Part shown: positions 1-6,059 of the stretch, in pieces
Position numbering within the stretch: position 1 is the first letter of the stretch
Layout of the letters: every line of letters begins with the position of its first letter
Origin: Pseudomonadota bacterium
Lineage (GTDB): Bacteria; Pseudomonadota; Alphaproteobacteria; UBA2136; UBA6156
DNA: 7,263 bases
Reading direction: 5' to 3'
Assembly (NCBI GenBank): GCA_009927255.1
Contig: RFNJ01000145.1
Coordinates: forward strand, 1-7,263
Made by a program: the position numbers and the translations under genes
The notes under the pieces: generated by a model
What the model was told of the DNA's origin: nothing
Databases searched by the model: none
The model's input: only the letters and a program-made list of their open reading frames with translations

Positions 1-1
1 C

Positions 2-940
2 TTATTAGCCATCGCGGTGTTCTGCACCCTCGCCATCCTCATCAACGGCCTGCTCACCCGCCGCCGCGCGGTCATCTGGCCCGCCTTGGGTACCGCCGCC
101 TTCACGCTGCTGGCCAGCCATGCCTTGGCCGATTTCTCCCTCTCCATCCCCGCCGTCCAGCTCGCCGCGCTGGCGCTGGTGGCACTCGGCGTCGGCCAAG
201 CCTTTGCGCCCGCCGAATCTCCCCATCCGCAACGCACCACCGCCCTCATTGCCAGCCTCGCCGCGGCGCCCATCATGTTGGCCTCCGCCGTGCTGGCGTG
301 GGGCTACAGCCCCTACCTTTCGCCTGCGGTCAACATCGCCCTGCACCCCACGCTGGTCGCCCCGCCCGCTACCTTAATTGAAGCTCGCGACAATCTCCTC
401 CAAGCCAGCCAACGCTTGCCATGGCTGCCCCAGCCGCAGCTACACCTGACCCAAGTCAACTTCGCCTTGGCGGGCCTGAACGCCACCAAAGCGGGTAAAA
501 TCACTCTCCAAGCCCAAGCCGCCCTGCACTTGCAGCAAGCCTTGGCGCTGAATCCCGGCAACGGCCAAGCATGGTTGTGGCTGGCGCAGGTAGAAATCAC
601 CCGCAACAACTCCACCCAAGCCCAGCAGGCGCTCATCAACAGCCTGCTCACCAGCCCCGCCGAACCCACGCTGGCCATCCAGCGCATCCTGCTGCTGCTC
701 CAGCTCTACCCCCAAGCCAATGCCGACGACCAAGCCCTGATGGCCCAACAAGTTACCCAACTCTGGACATACAACCGCTGGCGCCTCGCCGCAATCGTCA
801 AACCATGGCCCGAACTCCGCCAAACCATGGGCCAAATCCTAGTCCAAAAATCCAACACGCTGCCCGAAAAACTCCAAACCAACCTCCCCCGAGAATGGCA
901 AGCCCTCACCCGCACCCCACTACCTAGCTTAGGCAACTAG
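2..940 (+). CDS. O-antigen ligase/polymerase-like membrane protein with TPR-like tail (C-terminal part)
   Basis: The reading frame is open from the left edge, so the start lies outside the window; the GTG at 17 is only an internal codon. About the first 110 residues are hydrophobic: a segment at the edge, then segments around the stretch ending in HALADFSLSIPAVQ, and one around APIMLASAVLAWGY. The 'H-x-L-x-DFSL-x-IPA' signature is what I know from the last transmembrane part of bacterial O-antigen ligase / exopolysaccharide polymerase proteins. The remaining 200 or so residues are soluble and helical, with a TPR-like unit (LALNPGNGQAWLWLAQVEI) followed by a conserved-looking 'SLLTSPAEPTLAIQRI' block. 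This tail is expected on the periplasmic side. The likely role is polymerising or attaching surface polysaccharide; the substrate cannot be told. The gene ends in TAG (938-940), sharing CTAG with the convergent gene on the other strand. Confidence 0.72.
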   Translation, partial: LLAIAVFCTLAILINGLLTRRRAVIWPALGTAAFTLLASHALADFSLSIPAVQLAALALVALGVGQAFAPAESPHPQRTTALIASLAAAPIMLASAVLAWGYSPYLSPAVNIALHPTLVAPPATLIEARDNLLQASQRLPWLPQPQLHLTQVNFALAGLNATKAGKITLQAQAALHLQQALALNPGNGQAWLWLAQVEITRNNSTQAQQALINSLLTSPAEPTLAIQRILLLLQLYPQANADDQALMAQQVTQLWTYNRWRLAAIVKPWPELRQTMGQILVQKSNTLPEKLQTNLPREWQALTRTPLPSLGN

Positions 941-1257
941 GCTAGTTCAGATACGCGCTCATCTTCACACGCTTGGGCGAAACAATGTGCCTCTTCCCAA
1001 GTAACCACTTCTTTATCAAGGGCTACAATATCTTGCAGAATTTTGTCCACTTCTTCATAATTCTTTGCTTCAAGCAATTTAGCGTGCAACAATTCAGCTC
1101 GGCTAAGTAAGGCTTCTTGTTGAGCCAAAAATTGCATTTGGCCTGTAAATTCTTCGCTATCTTTACCTGATTCAGAAGCAATAACAGCCAAGCCATTGTT
1201 TGTAAAAACAATCATTTTATTGATTGATTCAATTATTTCCCCAATTTCTCTTGCCAT
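937..1257 (-). CDS. hypothetical helical protein, 106 aa, in AT-rich islet
   Basis: I do not recognise this family. The ATG at 1257 is preceded by AAAGGTG at about 6 nt spacing, a reasonable ribosome binding site. The product is acidic and mostly helical by eye (EALLSRAELLHAKLLEAK, then NYEEVDKILQDIVALDKEV), with no signal peptide or membrane segment; it could form a helical bundle or short coiled coil. It lies 12 nt downstream of another small minus-strand ORF and may be translated with it. A near-perfect Shine-Dalgarno (AAGGAGGAG, minus strand, 1294-1286) lies inside the end of that upstream ORF but is 28 nt from this start, too far to serve it well. G+C is clearly below the neighbours (20 of 60 bases at 1021-1080), suggesting acquisition from elsewhere. 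The stop codon overlaps that of the convergent polymerase gene. Confidence 0.6.
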   Translation of the reverse strand: MAREIGEIIESINKMIVFTNNGLAVIASESGKDSEEFTGQMQFLAQQEALLSRAELLHAKLLEAKNYEEVDKILQDIVALDKEVVTWEEAHCFAQACEDERVSELA

Positions 1258-1269
1258 ATTCTACACCTT

Positions 1270-1551
1270 TCAGTTGGTTCGTGTTCTCCTCCTTATAAGT
1301 TGGTGTTCAATCCCTAAACTGACAAGGGCTTGAAATACTCTAATGTTATTCTCAAAATAAGGCCGCCCGTCCTCGAATGGCCCGCACCAACTAAGCTCAA
1401 GCAACTCTCTCTCGGCCATTCGGGAACCCACCAACGGCCTAGCTTCGTCCTCTCGCATAGTACCAACCCAAAATCCGTTAATCCCTGCATCCGTTAATCC
1501 GTTCACCCGGTAACCCGGGTACCCTGTCATCCGGTCAACGGTCTTGACCAC
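1270..1551 (-). CDS. small hypothetical ORF, 86-93 aa, possibly paired with the next gene
   Basis: Not recognised. The frame can start at GTG 1551 (93 aa) or ATG 1530 (86 aa); neither has a clear ribosome binding site, so the start is uncertain. The N-terminal part is Gly/Tyr-rich and is encoded across a 12-bp direct repeat. The C-terminal half (ELLELSWCGPFEDGRPYF, then NNIRVFQALVSLGIEHQL) has a natural amino-acid mix and reads more like a real protein, ending in a basic RRRTRTN tail. It ends 12 nt before the following minus-strand gene, which fits a two-gene unit. It is divergent from the methyltransferase gene, whose start is only 26 nt away, so their promoters would overlap. It could also be a non-coding spacer with a chance ORF. 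Confidence 0.38.
   Translation of the reverse strand: MVKTVDRMTGYPGYRVNGLTDAGINGFWVGTMREDEARPLVGSRMAERELLELSWCGPFEDGRPYFENNIRVFQALVSLGIEHQLIRRRTRTN
1473..1500. repeat. 12-bp direct repeat, two copies
   Basis: ATCCGTTAATCC occurs at 1473-1484 and again at 1489-1500, separated by 4 bp, giving a 16-bp period. It sits in the region between the divergent minus-strand islet and the methyltransferase gene (inside the 5' part of the small ORF if that is coding). It may be a paired protein-binding site or a remnant of local duplication; the sequence does not say which. Confidence 0.5.
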
Positions 1552-1577
1552 CCACCCCCCAAAGCCTAAACTCCGTC

Positions 1578-2294
1578 ATGCCCAAAAAAGCCGCCCCCAA
1601 GCAAGCAAGCAACCAGCCAACCAGCCCCAACATTTTCGCCCAAGCCCGCGCCGCCATGGTGGAAGGCCAGCTGCGCCCCAACAAAATCACCAACCCCGCG
1701 CTGCTCGCCCGCTTTGGGCAAGTTGCGCGGGAAGACTTCACCAGCCCCACCGCCCAACATCTGGCCTATCTCGACCAACCCGCGCCGATGGATGCCGCCC
1801 ACAGCCGCCACTTGCAAGTGCCCATGGCCACCGCCCGCCTGCTGCAAGAACTGAATTTAACCCCCCAAACCCGCCTGCTGGTGCTGCAAGGCGGCACGGG
1901 GTACAGCGCCGCCATCGCCGCCCCCTTGGTTGGTCGTTTAGTGTATGCCGAATCCGACGAAACCATGCTCAAATCCGCCCAAAATCTGCTCAAATCCTAC
2001 CCCAACATCGCCTACCAAAGCATCCAAAGCAACTCCGATACAGCACTACTTGCACACTACTTCAACGCCATTCTCATCGATACCCCGTTCGAGCATCTCC
2101 CCATCTTTCAATCACTTACCACCATGCTTGATGAAGGCGGCATCCTCGCCGCCACCCGCCTGAATTCAAACACTGGCCTGCCCACCCTTTTCACTTTAAC
2201 AAAACGCGGTAAAAAATTGATAGAAAAAGACATTACCGAAACAAAAATCCCCATCCCCACCGCCTACCAAGCCACTCCAGCCTTCCATTTTTAA
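1578..2294 (+). CDS. protein-L-isoaspartate O-methyltransferase-like protein with altered SAM motif
   Basis: The 238-aa product matches the alphaproteobacterial PIMT-like family: 'FAQARAAMVEGQLRPNKITNP' (20-40) corresponds to the usual 'F..AR..MV.GQ.R.N.V.DP', followed by 'VAREDFTSP' and 'LAYLDQ'. Methyltransferase motif I is RLLVLQGGTGYSAA (99-112), where the family normally has R-[VL]-L-[DE]-x-G-x-G-x-GYSAA: the acidic residue is V102 and the first glycine is Q104. The acidic residue after strand 2 (E125) and the 'FNAILID' strand (D168) remain. The expected 'G.GQT(I/S)S.P' substrate loop reads SRHLQVP. The family repairs isoaspartyl damage in proteins using S-adenosylmethionine; activity here is doubtful. 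ATG 1578 gives about 19 extra polar residues before the domain and has no clear Shine-Dalgarno. The antitoxin-like gene starts 2 nt after the stop, so the two are probably co-translated. Confidence 0.75.
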   Translation: MPKKAAPKQASNQPTSPNIFAQARAAMVEGQLRPNKITNPALLARFGQVAREDFTSPTAQHLAYLDQPAPMDAAHSRHLQVPMATARLLQELNLTPQTRLLVLQGGTGYSAAIAAPLVGRLVYAESDETMLKSAQNLLKSYPNIAYQSIQSNSDTALLAHYFNAILIDTPFEHLPIFQSLTTMLDEGGILAATRLNSNTGLPTLFTLTKRGKKLIEKDITETKIPIPTAYQATPAFHF

Positions 2295-2296
2295 CC

Positions 2297-2527
2297 ATGC
2301 TGCAAAAATTCGCCACCCAAATCGATGCCGAAGTTCTCGAACAATTCCGCGCCCTTGCCGCCAACCAAGGCCGTAAACTTCAAGCAGTGATTGGCGAAGC
2401 CCTCAGCCAATACCTGCAAACCCAGCAAAACCAAGCCATCCGCCCACAAGTCCTGCAAACCTTCCGCCAAAACCAAGCCCAATTCGGCGACGTCTACAGC
2501 GCCCTCACCCGCCATCATCTACGCTAA
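2297..2527 (+). CDS. ribbon-helix-helix antitoxin-like protein
   Basis: This 76-aa protein has the layout of an RHH (CopG/MetJ-type) DNA-binding domain: a short strand with alternating side chains (KFATQID, 4-10), helix A (AEVLEQFRALAANQG, 11-25) and helix B (KLQAVIGEALSQYLQ, 27-41). A polar C-terminal tail ending 'RPQVLQTFRQNQAQFGDVY' resembles the toxin-binding tail of RHH antitoxins that pair with Doc/Fic-type toxins. Such proteins neutralise the toxin by direct binding and repress their own operon. It starts 2 nt after the methyltransferase stop and is followed 20 nt later by a Doc-fold gene, the usual antitoxin-first order. The AT-rich gap after its stop has no obvious Shine-Dalgarno. 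Assignment as antitoxin is from fold and context. Confidence 0.72.
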   Translation: MLQKFATQIDAEVLEQFRALAANQGRKLQAVIGEALSQYLQTQQNQAIRPQVLQTFRQNQAQFGDVYSALTRHHLR

Positions 2528-2547
2528 ATTTATTATAAATAATCAAA

Positions 2548-2940
2548 ATGATAATAAATTATCTTCATCCATCTGAACTTCTCGCTCTCCACCACCAACT
2601 CACCGAAACTGCCGCCATAACCGAGCCCACCCTCCGCGATAGCTTGCTGGTCGAACTCGCCTGCGCCCGCGCCCAACTCACCCCCCAACCCACGCAAAAC
2701 CCTCAGCAAATTCTCTTCACCGCCACCGCCCTCCTAGCCGAAAGCATCATCCTCTGGCGCCCCTTTACGGTGCTGAACAACGCCACCGCCTTCGCCGCCA
2801 TCCAAGCCATGCTGGCGCTGAATAATTACCGTCTCGCCTGCAGCCCCGCCATCGCCAAAAATACCGCCAAAAACTGGAACGAATCCACCGAATACCCCGC
2901 CATCGCCAAATGGCTCTCCCTCGCCGCCGAAGAGCTATAA
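2548..2940 (+). CDS. Doc/Fic-fold toxin homologue with degenerate active site
   Basis: The 130-aa length and layout follow the Doc (death-on-curing) family: 'YLHPSELLALHHQL' (5-18) matches the usual YLT.EE...LH..L, 'TLRDSLLVELACARAQL' matches the 'G.RD.GLLESAL..P' segment, then a helix leading to the Fic loop, and 'AIQAMLALNNYRL' matches '....FL.LNGY.L'. The Fic/Doc loop is normally HxFx(D/N)(A/G)NKRTA; here it is RPFTVLNNATA (71-81). His is R71, the acidic/Asn position V75, Gly/Ala L76, Lys N78 and Arg A79; only F73, N77, T80 and A81 persist. Doc toxins phosphorylate EF-Tu and Fic enzymes AMPylate targets; without these residues neither reaction is expected. The frame is intact and the rest of the fold is kept, so this may be a retained non-catalytic binding partner or recent decay. 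ATG 2548 lies in a nearly G+C-free stretch without a clear ribosome binding site. Confidence 0.72.
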   Translation: MIINYLHPSELLALHHQLTETAAITEPTLRDSLLVELACARAQLTPQPTQNPQQILFTATALLAESIILWRPFTVLNNATAFAAIQAMLALNNYRLACSPAIAKNTAKNWNESTEYPAIAKWLSLAAEEL

Positions 2941-2968
2941 AAAATATTGAAGAGGTTGAATATTTCTC

Positions 2969-3043
2969 GGTGTCACCCCGGGGTATGGCTGGGCCGATTT
3001 TGTTCTTACAAAATCGGGGTGCCCAGCCTGAGCCCGGGGTTAC
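2969..3043. repeat. palindromic intergenic repeat, copy 1
   Basis: A 75-bp element can fold almost completely on itself. The outer stem GTCACCCCGGG pairs with CCCGGGGTTAC (one mismatch), a 4x4 internal loop follows, then GGCTGGGC pairs with GCCCAGCC, a GGGT bulge lies on the 3' side, and CGATTTTGT pairs perfectly with ACAAAATCG around a TCTT loop. A second copy in the same orientation lies at 6105-6181. It follows the Doc-fold stop by 28 nt. It resembles REP-like or Rickettsia-type palindromic elements in design. No T-run follows, so it is not a standard terminator, though the structure could stabilise mRNA ends. Confidence 0.9.
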
Positions 3044-3137
3044 AAAATCGACAAAGTTACAAACAAGTAACACCACCCCCCGCAAATCCACCCCACACCA
3101 GCGCCCAAGCTGCACTTTTGCAGTATCCTATCGGCCA

Positions 3138-4517
3138 ATGAAGTTCGCCCACAAAAGCCTCCTCCAAGCCGTGCTGTTGGCAGCGCTGCCATGCCTTTCA
3201 CATGCGGAAATCCTGCTGCAAAACGCTGGCGAACCCATCCCCGATATCATGCTGCGCACCAGCCAAGCCCCCAGCCGCGTCATCCCCTTCACCAATTTTG
3301 CTAAAGAGCAACAAAACATCCTCAACAGCCTCCCCTGCAAATGGGTCAGCCAAAATGGCCGCCTTGGCCGCATCGAAAGCAATCAACGCTACGATTTCCT
3401 CTGCAAAGGCGGCATCTGGGGTACCATCAGTCTGTTTCTCAATCAATCCCCCAGCTTTGAAAACGGCATCAGCAACCTCCGCCTCCACTACCGCGCCTGG
3501 AACCCCGAAGCCCACCCCAGCGCAGGCGAGGCCGCCGAAGCACAAAAATTTCTCCAGCACGTCGTCGCCCGCTTTGTGCCCGCCAATCTGGCCGAATGGA
3601 CGCTCGAGTCCTTCTGGGGCACCAGCGCCCGCCGCTGGGAAGGGCAGGGGGTTCTCGTCACCTATGAACACGAAGAACAACCTACCTTCGCCATCCACAA
3701 GCTGGAAATCACCGGCACCGGCCGCAGCCTAAGCGATGGCCAAATCCCGCTTGCCCGCCCCGCCAACCTACCCACTGCCCAAACCCCAAGCCAAGCCCAA
3801 GCCGAAGCCACCGGCGGCCTACTCAACCCCGCCGTGCGTATCCGCATGGACGTCACCCCCACCACCCCATCCACCTCGCTCATCCAATGGAAGGCCCCCG
3901 CCGCCATCACCCCCACTTTGCCGCTGCCTCAAGCGCTGGCCACCCCGCTGCCACTTGCCCGTGCCGTCAGTGGTCTCGCCGTGCCCCCCCAAGTACCCAG
4001 CAGTACTGTTGATATGCTCAAAGCCTGGGTCACCGCAAAACCAAAAGACCCAACCCCCACCCTCATCAGCGCCACCGCAGCCGAACTCAACACCCGCCCC
4101 GCCCCGGAAAGCCAAAGCCCCACTACGCCACCACCGCCCATCAACAGCAAGCTGGTGCCCAACGCGGCCGATACCATCAACAGCCGCCCCAAAGCCCCCA
4201 GCAACTTCGATGCCTACAACCGCGCCGAACAGCTTACGCGCAGCGTGGAAGAACGCGCCCAAATCACCGGCGCCAAACCCAACACACCTGCCACCCCACA
4301 ACAAACCCTCATGAAAGACCAACCCGCCCCCAGCCTCCCCGCCGTGCCAACCCCCAACAGCCAGCCTACTACCAACACAGTAACTATCCAGCCAAAGCAA
4401 ACGCTCCGCCAACCTCCCGCCCGCCCATTACCACAACTTAAGTTTATTCCGGCAGCGGAACCCCTCGCTCCCGCCACCAGCCCCATCACGTTCGAAGACG
4501 AAAAAAGCGCAATCTAG
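3138..4517 (+). CDS. secreted protein of unknown function with Pro/Thr-rich C-terminal half
   Basis: Not recognised. ATG 3138 was chosen because it opens a classic signal peptide (MKFAHKSLLQAVLLAALPCLSHA, likely cut after A23, site SHA/E); the frame stays open upstream to 2910 but would run through the palindromic repeat and the end of the Doc-fold gene. The Cys in LALPC-like context has Pro at -1, so it is not a lipobox. The mature N-terminal part (about 24-230) looks globular, with two cysteines (C67, C89) that could form a periplasmic disulfide, a 'GGIWGTISLFLNQ' strand and a helical 'AQKFLQHVVARFVPANLAEWTLESFWG' segment (given here in parts 170-200). From about 230 to the end (459) it is low-complexity, rich in Pro, Thr, Ala and Gln, probably disordered. 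No Shine-Dalgarno is visible; an inverted repeat CTGCA-cttt-TGCAG lies at 3110-3123. It stands between the repeat and icd, probably as its own unit. Confidence 0.7.
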   Translation: MKFAHKSLLQAVLLAALPCLSHAEILLQNAGEPIPDIMLRTSQAPSRVIPFTNFAKEQQNILNSLPCKWVSQNGRLGRIESNQRYDFLCKGGIWGTISLFLNQSPSFENGISNLRLHYRAWNPEAHPSAGEAAEAQKFLQHVVARFVPANLAEWTLESFWGTSARRWEGQGVLVTYEHEEQPTFAIHKLEITGTGRSLSDGQIPLARPANLPTAQTPSQAQAEATGGLLNPAVRIRMDVTPTTPSTSLIQWKAPAAITPTLPLPQALATPLPLARAVSGLAVPPQVPSSTVDMLKAWVTAKPKDPTPTLISATAAELNTRPAPESQSPTTPPPPINSKLVPNAADTINSRPKAPSNFDAYNRAEQLTRSVEERAQITGAKPNTPATPQQTLMKDQPAPSLPAVPTPNSQPTTNTVTIQPKQTLRQPPARPLPQLKFIPAAEPLAPATSPITFEDEKSAI

Positions 4518-4530
4518 CACCGTCCAGCCC

Positions 4531-4559
4531 TTGGCAGCTGCGCTACAGTTTGCTAGTGT
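4531..4559 (+). promoter_or_regulatory. candidate promoter of isocitrate dehydrogenase gene
   Basis: TTGGCA at 4531-4536 and TAGTGT at 4554-4559 are spaced 17 bp, and the -10 is preceded by TGC, an extended -10 feature. The -10 match to consensus is modest. A similar TGCTA--GT core occurs upstream of pal. The gene itself has a good ribosome binding site (AAGGTAAGGA, 4587-4596, 8 nt before ATG). Confidence 0.38.
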
Positions 4560-4604
4560 CCGTCAGTTATTAAGTACTAAATAACAAAGGTAAGGATTCC
4601 CCCC

Positions 4605-6059
4605 ATGGCCAAAGTATTGGTAAGCATCGCAAAAGGCGACGGCATCGGCCCCGAAATTATGGACGCCACCCTCATGCTCCTCGGCAAAGTCGGCGCCGAA
4701 CTTGAATATGATTACATTAACTTGGGTGAAAGCGTGTTCAAAAAAGGCATCATGAACGGCATTGAGCCCAGCGCGTGGGATAGCATCCGTAAATCCCGTC
4801 TGCTGCTCAAAGCCCCCATCACCACTCCACAAGGCGGCGGCTACAAAAGCGTCAACGTTACCATGCGCAAAGCCTTTGGCCAATTCGCCAATGTTCGCCC
4901 CGTCCGCACGTTCGATGGCTTCGTGCCCAGCAAGCACAAAGGTGTGGACATGGTCATCGTCCGCGAAAACGAAGAAAGCCTCTACGCGGGCATCGAATAC
5001 CGCCAAACGCGCGATACCTGCCACGGCGTCAAACTGGTCAGCCGCACGGGAACCGAACTGATTGTCCGTTATGCCTTCGAATACGCCCGCACCAACGGCC
5101 GCAAACGCGTCACCTGCTTGGTGAAGGATAACATCATGAAAATCACCGATGGCCTGTTCCATCAGGTGTTCAATATCATCGGTAAAGAATACCCCGATAT
5201 CCAGCAAGACACCATGATTGTCGACATCGGCATGGCCCGCATCGCTGATACGCCCGAAAAGTTCGACGTTGTCGTCACCGAAAATCTCTACGGCGATATC
5301 GTGTCGGACATTGCCAGCCAAGTGGCTGGTAGTGTGGGCCTCGCGGGCAGCATGAACATCGGCCACGGCTGCGCCATGTTCGAAGCCGTCCACGGCAGCG
5401 CGCCGGATATCGCAGGCAAAGGCATCGCCAACCCCAGCGGCCTCATCAATGCCGCAGTTTTGATGCTCTATCACATCGGCCAAAGCGCCGCCGCCGCCAA
5501 GCTTGGCAACGCTCTACTCTACACATTGGAACAAGGCCAACAAACGGGTGATATTGCTAAGGATAAATCCAAAGCGCTCAGCACCATGCAGTTCGCCGAA
5601 GCCGTGGCCGCCAACTTGGGCAAAAGCCCCAGCAGCCTCAAAGCCTTTGGCGCAGGCAGCGGCCAAGCGGTCAAACTGCCCCGCCCGCAAGATACCACTC
5701 AAAGCATCCGCACCAAGCGAATGACCGGCGTGGATGTATTCATCGACTTCGCCGGCCACGACGCCCAAGAACTCGGTGCCAAAATCACCCAATGCGGCAC
5801 GTCGCAATTGCCATTGCAACTGCTCAGTAGCCGCGGCATGGTGATGTTCAACCCCAAAAAGCCCGAGCAAAAGCCGGAAGTCGAAGCGGTGACCGACCTC
5901 TGGGCCTGCCGCTTTGTCGGCAAAGAAGGCGAAGTAAAAAACCACGACATCCGCGTCGTGCTCAACAACCTCGAAGCCATGGGCCTCGACTGGGTTAAGG
6001 TGGAAAATCTCTACACCTTCGACGGCGTCGCCGGCTACAGTGCCCGCAGCGGCGAATAA
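4605..6059 (+). CDS. icd: isocitrate dehydrogenase, long Rickettsia/Thermus type, predicted NAD+-preferring
   Basis: This TCA-cycle enzyme oxidatively decarboxylates isocitrate to 2-oxoglutarate in the cytoplasm. The catalytic domain shows the family residues: S82-V-N84-V-T-M-R88-K, R98, and R120-E-N-E-E-S-L-Y127-AGIE for substrate; the 'VKDNIMKITDGLF' lysine; and metal-binding D231 and D235 in YGDIVSD. The cofactor loop is H263-GSAPD268-I269-AGKGIANPSG. Escherichia coli NADP-IDH has Lys-Tyr at these two positions, whereas NAD-dependent relatives such as isopropylmalate dehydrogenase have Asp-Ile, so NAD+ is the likely cofactor. At 484 aa it is longer than the 416-aa E. coli enzyme and carries the extra C-terminal domain (about 340-484, 'TGVDVFIDFAGHDAQELG' onward) of the Rickettsia and Thermus enzymes. 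ATG 4605 has a clear ribosome binding site and the N-terminus fits the family. A palindromic repeat follows 45 nt after the stop. Confidence 0.95.
   Translation: MAKVLVSIAKGDGIGPEIMDATLMLLGKVGAELEYDYINLGESVFKKGIMNGIEPSAWDSIRKSRLLLKAPITTPQGGGYKSVNVTMRKAFGQFANVRPVRTFDGFVPSKHKGVDMVIVRENEESLYAGIEYRQTRDTCHGVKLVSRTGTELIVRYAFEYARTNGRKRVTCLVKDNIMKITDGLFHQVFNIIGKEYPDIQQDTMIVDIGMARIADTPEKFDVVVTENLYGDIVSDIASQVAGSVGLAGSMNIGHGCAMFEAVHGSAPDIAGKGIANPSGLINAAVLMLYHIGQSAAAAKLGNALLYTLEQGQQTGDIAKDKSKALSTMQFAEAVAANLGKSPSSLKAFGAGSGQAVKLPRPQDTTQSIRTKRMTGVDVFIDFAGHDAQELGAKITQCGTSQLPLQLLSSRGMVMFNPKKPEQKPEVEAVTDLWACRFVGKEGEVKNHDIRVVLNNLEAMGLDWVKVENLYTFDGVAGYSARSGE

Noticed and set aside
17..19. GTG at 17 as the true start of the first gene.
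   Set aside because: The frame is open to the window edge and the visible protein begins in the middle of a membrane segment.
1544..2131. A 195-codon frame overlapping the methyltransferase gene on the same strand.
   Set aside because: Its Pro/Arg/His-rich product is typical of a shifted reading of C-rich DNA, while the other frame carries methyltransferase motifs.
2969..3043. The palindromic repeat as a classical Rho-independent terminator.
   Set aside because: No run of T follows the stem on the plus strand in either copy, and the stem is far longer and more elaborate than usual.
2910..3137. An in-frame upstream extension of the secreted protein gene starting at ATG 2910.
   Set aside because: It would overlap the Doc-fold gene and run through the palindromic repeat, and it would bury an obvious signal peptide that starts at 3138.
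3198..4412. Long antisense frames opposite the secreted protein gene, rich in Gly and Val.
   Set aside because: They are the complement of C-rich Pro/Thr/Ala codons on the plus strand; none has a family signature.
4563..5483. A 306-codon open frame antisense to icd.
   Set aside because: It is the mirror of a strongly conserved gene; the His/Asp/Ala-rich product follows from icd codon use, and there is no family signature.
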